A stretch of 64,000 nt of DNA from CAYZQH01 sp050300015 (GTDB lineage: Bacteria; Pseudomonadota; Gammaproteobacteria; Pseudomonadales; Cellvibrionaceae). Position numbers and translations under genes: made by a program. The stretch spans positions 186,001-250,000 of the forward strand of contig JBNKWZ010000024.1 of assembly GCA_050300015.1 (NCBI GenBank). Reading direction: 5' to 3'. The notes below the pieces were generated by a model. The model ran no database searches, was not told where the DNA came from, and was given only the letters and a program-made list of their open reading frames with translations. Shown piece after piece: positions 16,412 to 25,251 of the stretch. Position 1 is the first letter of the stretch; every line of letters begins with the position of its first letter.

Positions 16412-17110
16412 CTATGCTTGTACGGTGCGACGTTCAATTCGTTTTTCGAATTGACCTTGAATCAGCCGGTTCACATAAATGCCGGGGGTGTGGATGTTGT
16501 TGATGTCCAAGGTGCCGGGCGGCACAATTTCTTCAACTTCGACCACGGTAACTTTACCGGCGGTGGCCGCCAAGGGGTTAAAGTTTCGCGCCGTATGACG
16601 GTAAATAACATTGCCGTAGGTATCTGCTTTCCAGCCTTTGACGATGGCAAAGTCACCGACGATGGATGGCTCCAATATATGGGGGCGACCGTTGAATTCG
16701 CGGACTTCTTTGCCCTCGCCAATGGGCGTGCCATAGCCCGTAGCAGTATAAAATGCGGGAATACCCGCGCCACCAGCGCGCATTTTCTCTGCGAGGGTGC
16801 CCTGGGGAGTGAGCTCGACCTCTAGTTCGCCACTTAACAATTGTTTTTCAAAGAGGGCGTTTTCTCCCACGTAGGAGGAGATCATTTTTTTGATTTGTTT
16901 GTCTTCTAACAATATACCGAGGCCAAACCCATCCACGCCGCAATTGTTTGACACAATGGTCAGCCCCTTGGTACCCAGGGTTTTAATCTGCGCGATTAGA
17001 CCCTCTGGAATGCCGCAAAGGCCAAAACCACCGGCGATGATTGTCATGTTGTCTTCCAAACCAGCGAGTGCTTCTTCATAGCTGGATACCACTTTGTTTA
17101 ACCCTGACAT
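16412..17110 (-). CDS. scoA: 3-oxoacid CoA-transferase subunit A
   Basis: This is the alpha subunit of the same CoA-transferase (232 residues). The CoA-binding region GGFGLCGIPEGLI, the SNNCGVDGFGLG segment and the long conserved stretch from ELEVELTPQGTLAEK to GAGIPAFYTATGYGT are near-consensus for ScoA. An AGGAG ribosome site precedes the ATG at 17110. The gene is divergent from the shikimate-kinase-like gene, with about 65 bases between the starts, so the two share a promoter region. Confidence 0.91.
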   Translation of the reverse strand: MSGLNKVVSSYEEALAGLEDNMTIIAGGFGLCGIPEGLIAQIKTLGTKGLTIVSNNCGVDGFGLGILLEDKQIKKMISSYVGENALFEKQLLSGELEVELTPQGTLAEKMRAGGAGIPAFYTATGYGTPIGEGKEVREFNGRPHILEPSIVGDFAIVKGWKADTYGNVIYRHTARNFNPLAATAGKVTVVEVEEIVPPGTLDINNIHTPGIYVNRLIQGQFEKRIERRTVQA

Positions 17111-17174
17111 CGCAAACTCCTATGGACGAGAAGTAAAGCGTGTGACAATACTCCAAATGACTTCGGAGAACGCT

Positions 17175-17690
17175 GTGAACAACAACCTGGTGCTTATCGG
17201 TATGCCGGGTGCGGGTAAAAGCACTCTGGCAAAAGCCTTGGCGCAGCGCCTGGGGTGGCCCTTTGTAGACACCGATGGCCAAATCGAGCAAGCCTATCAG
17301 CAAACGCTACAACAACTCCTTGATAAGCACGGTTATCTTAAGATGCGCGACATTGAGTCGGGTGTGATTCTGCAACACGCATACCCGCCACCGCGTATTA
17401 TTGCCACGGGCGGGAGTGTGGTGTATTCCGATGACGCAATGCAACATCTTCGGTCTCATGGTAGGTGTATTTATCTTCAGGTACAACCAGATTTGTTGAA
17501 AAACCGCTTAAATAACCTGTCCAATAGAGGGTTTAATCACGCTCCCGGGCAGACGTTCGAAGATGTTTTTGCAGAGCGCTCAGCGCTTTACCAAAGGTAT
17601 GCCGATGACACACTGGAAATCCAAGCCGGAGAATCGGTTGCGGCCACCGTTGGTAAACTCGAAAAACGATTGGCAATTAATGGCGCTTAA
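17175..17690 (+). CDS. Shikimate-kinase-like P-loop kinase
   Basis: This is a small nucleoside-monophosphate-kinase-fold protein of about 171 residues. It has Walker A GMPGAGKST, the DTDG motif after strand 2, and ATGGSVVYSDDAM. The last corresponds to the shikimate-binding ATGGG loop but has Ser as the third residue. The usual FR..E segment reads LKMRDIES. These differences, and the lack of an adjacent aroB, suggest a paralogue with an altered substrate rather than the housekeeping AroK. I prefer the GTG at 17175, which has GGAG six bases before it; an in-frame ATG at 17157 is the alternative. A clear terminator lies about 180 bases downstream. Confidence 0.75.
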   Translation: MNNNLVLIGMPGAGKSTLAKALAQRLGWPFVDTDGQIEQAYQQTLQQLLDKHGYLKMRDIESGVILQHAYPPPRIIATGGSVVYSDDAMQHLRSHGRCIYLQVQPDLLKNRLNNLSNRGFNHAPGQTFEDVFAERSALYQRYADDTLEIQAGESVAATVGKLEKRLAINGA

Positions 17691-17869
17691 ATCATCTTTT
17701 GAGAGGTGGTTCACATCGGTGGCCCATGGTCTGCGGACGGCATCAACTTTTGTCTTCTGACCGCTTTTAAAAATCACACAAAATGACTAATATTTCGTCA
17801 CACTCTGGTCGTTGGCCAGTTAAGGTGTGCACGCTACAACGTGCTTTCTGTTTTGGTGTTATTTCTTTT

Positions 17870-17895
17870 GCCCACTGTCTAAGTGGGCCTTTTTT
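17870..17895 (+). terminator. Rho-independent terminator downstream of the shikimate-kinase-like gene
   Basis: GCCCACT (17870-17876) and AGTGGGC (17882-17888) form a 7-bp stem with a 5-base loop, followed at once by CTTTTTT. It reads only in the plus direction. Confidence 0.75.
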
Positions 17896-17985
17896 AGCGC
17901 CAGTCATAACCGCTGGGGTCGAGCGACGTTGTAAAGGCTCGGTCATCCAATTTGCCATTTAATTTATTACTCAAAACACTGACTG

Positions 17986-18465
17986 CTAAAGTGGGTATTC
18001 AGTGGTGTATTTGACTTGCTTGAGGGCGAAAGTGGAGTTGACGGATGCCACGTTGGGTAAATGCACAATGGTTTTTTTGAGTAAGCGTTCGTAGTCATCC
18101 ACATTTTTGGCCACCACGTGAAGTACATAATCCTTGTCGCCACTGGTTGAATAGCACTCGACGATTTCTTGAACGTCCTGCACGGCATTTTCAAAGGCAT
18201 TGAGGGACGCTTCATCATGGCTTTTAATAATGATGTAAGCGTGTACTGTGACTCCGAGATGAATTTTTTGTCGATCGAGCAGGGCAACTTTTGCGCGAAT
18301 AAACCCCTCTTGCTCCAAACGCTTTATTCGTCGCCAGCAAGGTGTATGTGATAGGCCTACGCGATCGCCAAGGTCAGCCATGGAGATTTCGGCGTTGATT
18401 TGAAGCAGCCGCAAAATTTTCAGGTCGTAGTCATCTAGCTGATAGCGGGAGGGGTTTTGATCCAT
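17986..18465 (-). CDS. Lrp/AsnC-family transcriptional regulator
   Basis: This is a 159-residue feast/famine regulator. An N-terminal winged helix (about 8-60, YQLDDYDLKILRLLQ and RVGLSHTPCWRRIKRLEQEGFI) precedes a C-terminal RAM ligand-binding domain with VVAKNVDDYERLLKK. The ATG at 18463-18465 begins MDQNPSRYQLDD, the usual type of start, and the longer frame upstream overlaps the neighbouring promoter. It is divergent from an amino acid aminotransferase, with only 76 bases between the starts. It therefore probably controls that gene and itself in response to an amino acid. It could also be the regulator of the doe genes, since DoeX belongs to this family, but nothing in the sequence shows that. 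Confidence 0.9.
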   Translation of the reverse strand: MDQNPSRYQLDDYDLKILRLLQINAEISMADLGDRVGLSHTPCWRRIKRLEQEGFIRAKVALLDRQKIHLGVTVHAYIIIKSHDEASLNAFENAVQDVQEIVECYSTSGDKDYVLHVVAKNVDDYERLLKKTIVHLPNVASVNSTFALKQVKYTTEYPL

Positions 18466-18541
18466 AGGGTTAGCCAATTTTTTATATTTGTCGCACAATT
18501 GGTGGCATAATGACGCCTTTTGTAACACGAGCTCAAGCCCT

Positions 18542-19753
18542 ATGTTCGAATCCATACAACCTTTGGCGGCGGATCCTATTCTTGGGTTAATGGCACTGTT
18601 TCGCGAGGACACTAACCCCAACAAAGTCGATCTGGGTGTGGGCGTTTATCGCAACGAACAGGGCCAAACGCCTGTGTTGGCGGCAGTCAAAGAGGCCGAA
18701 GCGCGAGTCATCAGGTCTCAGTGTACCAAGGCTTATGTGGGGCCAGCGGGAAATGAGGCGTTTAACCAGGCTATGGCTACATTATTATTGGGCCAGAATA
18801 GTGCGTGCCTAGAAGATGGATGCGCCACCTTTGTGCAAACTCCCGGCGGGTGCGGGGCGCTGCGGGTGGCAGCTGAATTATTAAAAGCCAACAAACCAGA
18901 TACCACCATTTGGGTGAGCGATCCTACTTGGGGGAATCACATCCCGTTACTCGGCAATAGTGGTCTGAACATTCGTACCTACCCCTATTACGACCCGAAT
19001 ACCAATGGGTTAAAAACCGATGCTATGCTCGACGCCTTGGCGCAGGTCCCAAAGGGTGATGTGGTCCTGCTCCATGGATGTTGCCACAATCCTACAGGCG
19101 TAGACCTTGGTATGGAGCATTGGCAAGCCATAGCTGCGCTTGCCCAGAAACAGGGCTTTACGCCCTTTGTGGATATGGCCTACCAAGGTTTTGCCGAAGC
19201 CGTGGAAGCCGATGCAGAAGGCCTCAGATACCTTTGTCGACAATTAGATGAGGTATTGATCGCGGCTTCATGCTCTAAAAACTTTGGCTTGTACCGTGAG
19301 CGGGTGGGCGTGGTTGGCGTGGTTGGTGCAAATGCGACCACTGCATCGGCCATTAAAACTCACATTCTAACGATTGTCCGAGGCATCTATTCTATGCCCC
19401 CGGATCATGGTGCAGCCATTGTCACCACCTTGTTGGAGGATGAGGCGTTGAAGTCACTTTGGCTGGAAGAAGTGGGGCAGATGCGTGATCGAATTCAAAC
19501 TATGCGCACGTTATTTAGTGAACTGATGAGAAAAGAGTTGGGCAGCAGTCGGTTTGATTTTGTGGCGGTGCAGAAGGGCATGTTTTCTTTTTTAGGCATA
19601 ACACCCTATGAAGTCGGTGCTTTAGCTGATCGATTTGGCATATATATGCTTGAATCGTCACGTGCGAGCATTGCTGGTTTGAACCATAATAGTATTAACT
19701 ACGTTTGCCACGGGATCGCGGAAGTTTGCCGCAATAGTCAACCAAACGATTAA
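18542..19753 (+). CDS. Aromatic-amino-acid/aspartate aminotransferase (AspC/TyrB class)
   Basis: This is a class I PLP aminotransferase of 403 residues that moves the amino group between aspartate or aromatic amino acids and 2-oxoglutarate. Landmarks are KVDLGVGVYRNEQG, YVGPAGNEAF, HGCCHNPTGVDL, the Schiff-base lysine in SCSKNFGLYRERVG, and the C-terminal arginine segment SSRASIAGLN. I start it at the ATG at 18542 (MFESIQPLAADPI), which matches the family N-terminus. The frame's earlier start at 18488 lies within the shared promoter region. The divergent Lrp-type gene suggests amino-acid-responsive control. AspC and TyrB specificities cannot be told apart from sequence alone. Confidence 0.9.
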   Translation: MFESIQPLAADPILGLMALFREDTNPNKVDLGVGVYRNEQGQTPVLAAVKEAEARVIRSQCTKAYVGPAGNEAFNQAMATLLLGQNSACLEDGCATFVQTPGGCGALRVAAELLKANKPDTTIWVSDPTWGNHIPLLGNSGLNIRTYPYYDPNTNGLKTDAMLDALAQVPKGDVVLLHGCCHNPTGVDLGMEHWQAIAALAQKQGFTPFVDMAYQGFAEAVEADAEGLRYLCRQLDEVLIAASCSKNFGLYRERVGVVGVVGANATTASAIKTHILTIVRGIYSMPPDHGAAIVTTLLEDEALKSLWLEEVGQMRDRIQTMRTLFSELMRKELGSSRFDFVAVQKGMFSFLGITPYEVGALADRFGIYMLESSRASIAGLNHNSINYVCHGIAEVCRNSQPND

Positions 19754-19942
19754 ATTGTGCTCAAGTGTGCAAAACGAAAGCAATACATCATATGGGCGTA
19801 GTCAGTGAGAGATGTAATTGGGTATACTTTCGCGATATTGTGTAAATTTTATACATGTGTGCGCTGATAATCGCATCTGCCTGCCGGTGAGTCTAAAGGC
19901 CATCACAGGGATCAAGAAGTAGAAGAAGTTTAAAGAGGCACT

Positions 19943-21166
19943 ATGTCATCCAACACTACCAGACTTCACGTGGGTGATCTTCGCGTAGGAATGTTCGTCT
20001 GCAAGCTAGATAAAGACTGGCTGGAAACACCTTTTTTGATGCAAGGGTTTCGCATTGAGGAAGAGGGCGATATCGACGTGATTTCCGAATATTGTAAGTA
20101 TGTTTGGATTGATGATCAGAAATCCCGGGTTAACGGTGATGATGCCAGCTCTAATGTGGGCACGGCAACTTTTGCGCGCGCGGATGCTGAAGTGTTCGCT
20201 TATGAGGTGCCCGTAGAAGAGGAGCGCCGGAAGATGTTTGGGGCGTTTCAGCAGGCGCGAACGCTGACCAAAACCATGTTAGACGATATTCGTTTGGGCG
20301 GTGTTATCAATACCGAGTCTGCGCGTGAAACGGTAGGGGAGTGTGTCAAATCGGTTATTCGGCATCCTGATGCATTGCAGTGGATGTCTAAAATGCGCAG
20401 CGAGAACGAGTACACAGCTGAGCATTGCCTCAATGTTTGTATCTTGGCCATCGCCTTTGGGCGGCAATTGTGTATGACAGAGGAAGAGCTACACTCCTTG
20501 GGGTTGTGTGGCCTTTTGCACGATGTTGGAAAAATGAAGGTACCACCGGAGGTCTTGAATAAACCCGGCAAGCTCAACCGGCAAGAGATGCGCATGATGA
20601 TGGCGCATACGATTCACGGTCGAAACCTGTTGCTGAGTTCGCCAGGTGTCTATGGTGGCGCTGTGGATGTGGCCTACAGTCATCACGAGCGTATGGACGG
20701 CTTGGGGTACCCTAGAAAGTTGCCTGGGGCGAATATTTCTCGTATTGCCAAAATTGTTTCCATTGTGGATGCTTACGATGCCATGACAGCCGATCGCTGC
20801 TACCAAGAAGCTAAGACCTCCACAGAAGCCATTCGTATCATCTACAAAGAGCGCGGTACCCATTTCGATGAACAGTTGGCGCTTAAGTTTTTGCAAACTG
20901 TGGGGTTGTATCCCCCTGGCAGTATTGTGGAGCTGCATTCTGGCGAAGTGGGTGTCGTGATTGAGGCTAACCAACGTTTTCGTCAGCTTCCGCGTGTTTC
21001 CATTGTGCGTGACAAGGATAAACAACCTTTGGAAAAAGAATACATTCTTGACTTGTCTAGAGTGGAATCCGGAGAGTTACCACGAGATTGCTTGGTCAAA
21101 CAGGTTTGGAAGGACAACAGCTTTGGCATTTCATTGCGCGATTATATGTTCCAAGCGGTTGTTTGA
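19943..21166 (+). CDS. HD-GYP domain cyclic di-GMP phosphodiesterase
   Basis: This 407-residue protein has an N-terminal DUF3391-type domain (about 1-110, VGDLRVGMFVCKLD) and a C-terminal HD-GYP domain (about 150-340). The HD pair is in LLHDVGKMKVP, and the signature appears as HHERMDGLGYP, so metal and substrate residues look complete. Such enzymes break down cyclic di-GMP and thereby influence motility, pili and exopolysaccharide. That would link it functionally to the pil genes and the polysaccharide locus of this window, though this is inference. No membrane segment is visible, so it should be cytoplasmic. A C-terminal region of about 60 residues follows the core. Confidence 0.92.
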   Translation: MSSNTTRLHVGDLRVGMFVCKLDKDWLETPFLMQGFRIEEEGDIDVISEYCKYVWIDDQKSRVNGDDASSNVGTATFARADAEVFAYEVPVEEERRKMFGAFQQARTLTKTMLDDIRLGGVINTESARETVGECVKSVIRHPDALQWMSKMRSENEYTAEHCLNVCILAIAFGRQLCMTEEELHSLGLCGLLHDVGKMKVPPEVLNKPGKLNRQEMRMMMAHTIHGRNLLLSSPGVYGGAVDVAYSHHERMDGLGYPRKLPGANISRIAKIVSIVDAYDAMTADRCYQEAKTSTEAIRIIYKERGTHFDEQLALKFLQTVGLYPPGSIVELHSGEVGVVIEANQRFRQLPRVSIVRDKDKQPLEKEYILDLSRVESGELPRDCLVKQVWKDNSFGISLRDYMFQAVV

Positions 21167-21205
21167 TCATCCGCCCCCTAACACGCTCCTCTTTTTTTCC
21201 TCATT

Positions 21206-21694
21206 ATGAAACCGGATATCATTACCCGCGAGGGGTTTGAAGCACTTAAGTCTGAATTAGATCACCTTTGGCGTGTGGAACGCCCAGAGGTGACTCAAAA
21301 GGTGAGTTGGGCAGCTTCGCTCGGTGATCGAAGTGAAAACGCAGATTATCAATACAACAAAAAACGCTTGCGCGAGATTGATCGGCGCGTGCGCTTTTTG
21401 CGCAAGCGATTGGATGTGCTTAAAATTGTGGACTATTCGCCTGAGCAGGAGGGGCGTGTGTTTTTTGGCGCTTGGGTGGAAGTTGAAAATGATCAGGGTG
21501 AGGTGCTGCGTTTTCGAATAGTGGGGGCCGATGAGATCTACCAACGTAAAGACTATATTTCCATTAATTCGCCAATGGCTCGGGCGTTACTGAAAAAGGC
21601 GGTGGACGAAGAGGCCATCGTCAGAACGTCAGAAAAAGCGGTCGAATGGGTGGTTACCCAAATTCGGTACGACAAGCCTGATCAAATGAACTAG
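21206..21694 (+). CDS. greB: Transcription elongation factor GreB
   Basis: GreB rescues backtracked RNA polymerase by stimulating transcript cleavage. The 162-residue protein has the N-terminal coiled coil (about 1-75) with the acidic tip region GDRSENADYQY and the GreB-type NKKRLREIDRRVRFL. The C-terminal FKBP-like domain contains VFFGAWVEVEND and DYISINSPMARALL. These match GreB better than GreA. It lies 40 bases after the HD-GYP gene. A weak hairpin around 21693-21713 may end the transcript, facing the convergent peptidase gene. Confidence 0.95.
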   Translation: MKPDIITREGFEALKSELDHLWRVERPEVTQKVSWAASLGDRSENADYQYNKKRLREIDRRVRFLRKRLDVLKIVDYSPEQEGRVFFGAWVEVENDQGEVLRFRIVGADEIYQRKDYISINSPMARALLKKAVDEEAIVRTSEKAVEWVVTQIRYDKPDQMN

Positions 21695-21739
21695 GCCTCA
21701 GTATTGAGCCTTAGCGTTTTGCAACACCGGCAGCGCTTT

Positions 21740-23632
21740 TCAATGCAGGTCCAGCACGTCAATGTAAAAAGCTAATTCTGTTTCCAATTGATTCACAATG
21801 GTTTCAGTACTTCTAAACCCATGGCCCTCATCTTGGTAGGTGACATACACCACCGGCAGACCTTTGGCGCGTACGGCACTTACCATGGCTTGTGCTTGGT
21901 TGGGTGGCACGACTTTATCTTGCAAGCCTTGAAACACCAGCATTGGGCAATCGATATCATCCACATGATGAATGGGGGAGCGGCTTTGGTACACCGCTTT
22001 TTTCTCGGGGTAGGGTCCGATCAGTGAATCCAAGTAGCGTGCTTCAAATTTGTGGGTGTCGGTGGCTAAGGTTTCTAGGTCCCCAATGCCATATAGACTT
22101 ACACCACATTGAAATTTGGATTTTTGCGTTAGCGCGGCAAGCACGGTAAACCCGCCAGCGCTACTGCCCCGAATGACGATCCGTTGGGGTGCGACCCACT
22201 TGGCTTGGGTGGCGTGGTCGGCGGCGCTGCACATGTCTTCCACATCCTTAACCCCCCACATGTGTGCGAGTGCTTGTCGATACGTTCGACCATACCCGGT
22301 GCTGCCGCGGTAATTTACATCAACGACGGCAAAGCCGCGACTTGTCCAATATTGAATTTTCAGGTTGAGCGCCAAGTCTGTCTGCCCAGTTGGGCCACCG
22401 TGGCAAATAAAAATGGCTGGAGGGGCGTCATTCTCTGGGCCGTAAAAGCGGCTGTTTTTTGGAGGGTAAAAAATGGCGTGGGCCGTCTCGTTTTGTGTGG
22501 TTTGAAAACTAAAATGTTCGCCTTGGGCGATGTTTTCTTCGTCAATGGGCGCTTTAGGAGCCACTAAGACTTTCAATTGACCGTTTGAATATTGCCAAAG
22601 AGCATTGGCCGTTGTTGCGCTGGCGCCTAACAAAAGGGCTTGCCCATTCTGTGTGACCACCCCCGCGGTTGTGACCACGGGAGCCTCAATGGGTTCGAGC
22701 TCCCAAAGGTCCTGACCGCGGTCCCGAAGTAACGCGATTTGCCAATGATTGTTTTGGGTGTAAGTCACCAGTAATGTTTGGCTGTCCAATACACCATAAG
22801 TGCGCATATCCAACGTCCAGAGGGGGGTGGCAAATTCAGCACAGATATCCGTCAGCACTTGTAAGCTGCCATCGGTGCGGTTCCATAGCACTGGGCGCCA
22901 CCATTCATCGCAATCATCGATCCATACCAGCCGAGCGTCATCTAACCACTCCGGTTGAAACACGCTGCTCTGTCCAGAGCTCACAGCCTTGGGTGAAGAC
23001 ATTGCGCCACCGTCTAAAAGCGTTGCCACCCAAAGTTGGGTGTTGTCCCAAGGCATATTGGGATTGTTCCAAGTGATGAATGCAAGCTGCTCGCCGCTAG
23101 GAGACAGCGTTGGATAAGCATAAAAATCATGACCTTGCGCCAACGGGGTGACTGGGTTGAACGCCGAGTGTGTGGCAATGGCCACCAATGTGTGGGTAAC
23201 AGCCTGGTCGGTGTGTGTTTCACATACGGCCAATAAACGCCGCCGCTTTTTGTCCAATACCAGTTGGGCATAGCGACAATTCGGTGTTTCGGTGAGCTCG
23301 GTGATGGACCCCGTGGGTTGGTGTAGATGATAGACCTGTTGACACTCGGCATTCACAAAGTACACATCGTCGCCAGCCACACAATAGGCACCGCCACCGT
23401 ATTCATTCACCCGCGAGCGCGCGCTCCAGGGCGCGGGCAGACATTCCTCAATTTGACCGCTGGGACCCCGGCAAAGCAGGGTGATACGGCCCTTTTCCTC
23501 TGGGCGGCTTTCTAGCCAGTACTGATGACCGCCATCCATTAGCGGTTGGTTCATTCGCGGGTTGGCGCTGGCGACTTGTGTTGCCGAAAGTGGCGACGGC
23601 CAAGTGCCATAGGGCAGGGTATGAGTTGTCAT
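21740..23632 (-). CDS. S9 family prolyl-oligopeptidase-like peptidase
   Basis: This is a 630-residue dipeptidyl/acylaminoacyl peptidase-like serine hydrolase. The first ~380 residues form a beta-propeller. The C-terminal alpha/beta-hydrolase domain carries the nucleophile in RGSSAGGFTVL, the aspartate in FQGLQDKVVP and the histidine in YQDEGHGFR. The oxyanion region FICHGGPTGQ is also present. No signal peptide is seen, so it is likely cytoplasmic and cleaves short peptides. The gene is convergent with greB and divergent from tilS. Exact peptide specificity cannot be inferred. Confidence 0.9.
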   Translation of the reverse strand: MTTHTLPYGTWPSPLSATQVASANPRMNQPLMDGGHQYWLESRPEEKGRITLLCRGPSGQIEECLPAPWSARSRVNEYGGGAYCVAGDDVYFVNAECQQVYHLHQPTGSITELTETPNCRYAQLVLDKKRRRLLAVCETHTDQAVTHTLVAIATHSAFNPVTPLAQGHDFYAYPTLSPSGEQLAFITWNNPNMPWDNTQLWVATLLDGGAMSSPKAVSSGQSSVFQPEWLDDARLVWIDDCDEWWRPVLWNRTDGSLQVLTDICAEFATPLWTLDMRTYGVLDSQTLLVTYTQNNHWQIALLRDRGQDLWELEPIEAPVVTTAGVVTQNGQALLLGASATTANALWQYSNGQLKVLVAPKAPIDEENIAQGEHFSFQTTQNETAHAIFYPPKNSRFYGPENDAPPAIFICHGGPTGQTDLALNLKIQYWTSRGFAVVDVNYRGSTGYGRTYRQALAHMWGVKDVEDMCSAADHATQAKWVAPQRIVIRGSSAGGFTVLAALTQKSKFQCGVSLYGIGDLETLATDTHKFEARYLDSLIGPYPEKKAVYQSRSPIHHVDDIDCPMLVFQGLQDKVVPPNQAQAMVSAVRAKGLPVVYVTYQDEGHGFRSTETIVNQLETELAFYIDVLDLH

Positions 23633-23703
23633 GACTTGGTTGAATTTTGAGGGTGTGGATTTGGCACTATACGCAAATGTTTAATGTAACCCAAGTTATC
23701 TAA
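23625..23703 (+). repeat. Degenerate direct repeat of the tilS 5' region (copy 1)
   Basis: This stretch resembles 23891-23967. The core reads GGTTGA..TTTT...GGCACTATA.GC...ATG in both copies: 31 of 42 aligned positions match from 23638. Similarity continues past the ATG through TAACCCAA and TATC. The second copy contains the tilS start, while this copy is stopped after eight codons. It overlaps the start codon of the divergent S9 peptidase gene. I read it as the remnant of an old tandem duplication with an offset of about 265 bases. Confidence 0.5.
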
Positions 23704-23934
23704 TACACGTGTATGCCACGCCTTACTTGTTTCGAGGCTGGCGAAAGGGGAAAAGATGGTGGTGAGGGCTGACAACAGGTTGCGCGGATAGTGTATGTAT
23801 TACCGGCGATATGATCCCAGTCTGTACGTAACAGGATGGTTTTGGGCATTTGGCTATTAAATTGACCCTATTGACGGCGTTAGAGAGTGGGTTGTCTGTC
23901 TGGGTTGAGTTTTCTGGTACGAATTCGGCACTAT
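23633..23934. other. 302-base gap between the S9 peptidase and tilS
   Basis: No gene is seen. The gap starts and ends with the two copies of a degenerate ~75-base direct repeat. The GGCACTATA(C/T)GC segment in both could supply a -10-like TATA element. The ~190 bases between the copies show no recognisable feature. Confidence 0.5.
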
Positions 23935-23967
23935 ATGCGCATGACGACTTTAACCCAATCTATCCAG
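23891..23967 (+). repeat. Degenerate direct repeat (copy 2), overlapping the tilS start
   Basis: This is the second copy of the repeat described at 23625-23703. It covers the likely promoter or leader and the first nine codons of tilS, so it is the functional copy. Confidence 0.5.
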
Positions 23968-25245
23968 CTCGCCCTGGCGCCCTTGAGTGATGTTTCCCGA
24001 ATCTGGGTGGCGTACAGTGGCGGTGTGGATTCCACTTGTTTGTTGCATGTCATCGCACGGCAGGATTGGGGTGTGCCCGTTTCGGCCATCCATGTGAATC
24101 ACCAACTCTCTGAAAACGCCAGCCACTGGCAAACCCATTGTGAGGCGGTCGCCCATAATCTGGCCGTGCCATTGGTGGTTGAGCAGGTTGTGGTCAAAAC
24201 CCAACAACACGGATTAGAGGCCGCAGCACGGCAAGCGCGTTACACCGCTTTTGCCAAGCACTTAGGCCCGGGCGATGTACTAATGTGCGCGCACCACGCA
24301 CAAGATCAAGAAGAAACGTTTTGGTTAAGGGTTTTACGCGGTGCGGGGGGGGCGGGGCTATCGGCCATGGCGCCTTATCAAGTGCGTGGTCATTACCATC
24401 TATTGCGACCTTGGTTAGCAATAGATAAGGCAGATTTACTCGCTTATGCCAACCAACATTCCTTAACCTGGGTGGAAGACGAAAGCAATTACCAGAGTGC
24501 ATTTGATCGGAACTACCTACGTCTCAAAGTTCTACCATCTGTGGCGCAACGCTGGCCGAATTCTGCACAAAAGGCGGGGGCCTCGGCCGGCCTTTTGGCT
24601 CAGGAGCAATGCCTGCTGCGGCAATATGCAGAAGAAGACTTGGAAAAGCTCAAGCCTTCACTCGCGCGGTTGGGACATTGTATTGAGAGTGACTTTCTGA
24701 AGCGCTGGCCTAAAGCAAGAAGCCTACACGTTCTCCGGCATTGGCTTGCCCGGCATCTGCCCATGGCGGCGACGGCTGCGCAATTGGAGCAGATCTACGC
24801 GCAGTTATGGGCCAAAGAGGATCAGCAGCCCCTGGTACAAATTGGACTCATACACATCAGGCGATATAAAGATCGGCTCTATTGTTTGCCTGCAAGCACA
24901 GTTGAACCGGAGCAAGAAGCCTGCTTGGAGGTTACCACCGGCGCAGAAGTCTATGCGATTCCCGGTGGCGGCCAGTTACGTTTTCGTGAAACCGGTATCG
25001 GCCTGAAGCCAGGGCGCTATCAGGTGCGGTTTCGGTCGGGGCCTGAACGCTGTTCACCCTATGGACGAGAGCATTCACAAACGCTTAAAAAGTTGTTACA
25101 GGAAGTGGCCCTTGAGCCATGGTTACGCCATCGGGTGCCCTTGCTGTTCGACGGAGAAAAGCTCGCCGCGGTGGGGGATTTGTGGGTTGAAAAAAGCCAC
25201 TGTGTGCAACACGGTGGCTATAGTGTTCGTTGGGAATTTGTCTAG
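23935..25245 (+). CDS. tilS: tRNA(Ile)-lysidine synthase TilS
   Basis: TilS attaches lysine to C34 of the CAU-anticodon tRNA-Ile so that it reads AUA. The N-type ATP pyrophosphatase motif SGGVDST is at about residues 24-30. Further family motifs are HVNHQLSENA, GHYHLLRPWLAI and ESNYQSAFDRNYLRLKVLP. A C-terminal TilS substrate-binding domain follows, with FRSGPERCSPYGREHSQTLKKLLQE and PWLRHRVPLLF. The start is either the ATG at 23935 or the one two codons later at 23941; neither has a clear ribosome site. The stop codon lies only six bases from that of the convergent DUF481 gene. Confidence 0.93.
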   Translation: MRMTTLTQSIQLALAPLSDVSRIWVAYSGGVDSTCLLHVIARQDWGVPVSAIHVNHQLSENASHWQTHCEAVAHNLAVPLVVEQVVVKTQQHGLEAAARQARYTAFAKHLGPGDVLMCAHHAQDQEETFWLRVLRGAGGAGLSAMAPYQVRGHYHLLRPWLAIDKADLLAYANQHSLTWVEDESNYQSAFDRNYLRLKVLPSVAQRWPNSAQKAGASAGLLAQEQCLLRQYAEEDLEKLKPSLARLGHCIESDFLKRWPKARSLHVLRHWLARHLPMAATAAQLEQIYAQLWAKEDQQPLVQIGLIHIRRYKDRLYCLPASTVEPEQEACLEVTTGAEVYAIPGGGQLRFRETGIGLKPGRYQVRFRSGPERCSPYGREHSQTLKKLLQEVALEPWLRHRVPLLFDGEKLAAVGDLWVEKSHCVQHGGYSVRWEFV

Positions 25246-25251
25246 CCGGTA

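Noticed and set aside
16394..16825. 143-codon open frame on the plus strand
   Set aside because: It is antisense to scoA and has no family motif, so it is a shadow of the real gene.
18541..18553. GTTCGAATCC, which resembles a tRNA T-loop
   Set aside because: It is the start of the aminotransferase coding sequence, and no acceptor, D or anticodon stems can be formed around it.
22184..22567. 127-codon open frame on the plus strand
   Set aside because: It is antisense to the S9 peptidase catalytic domain, and its hydrophobic look is a by-product of the other strand's codon usage.
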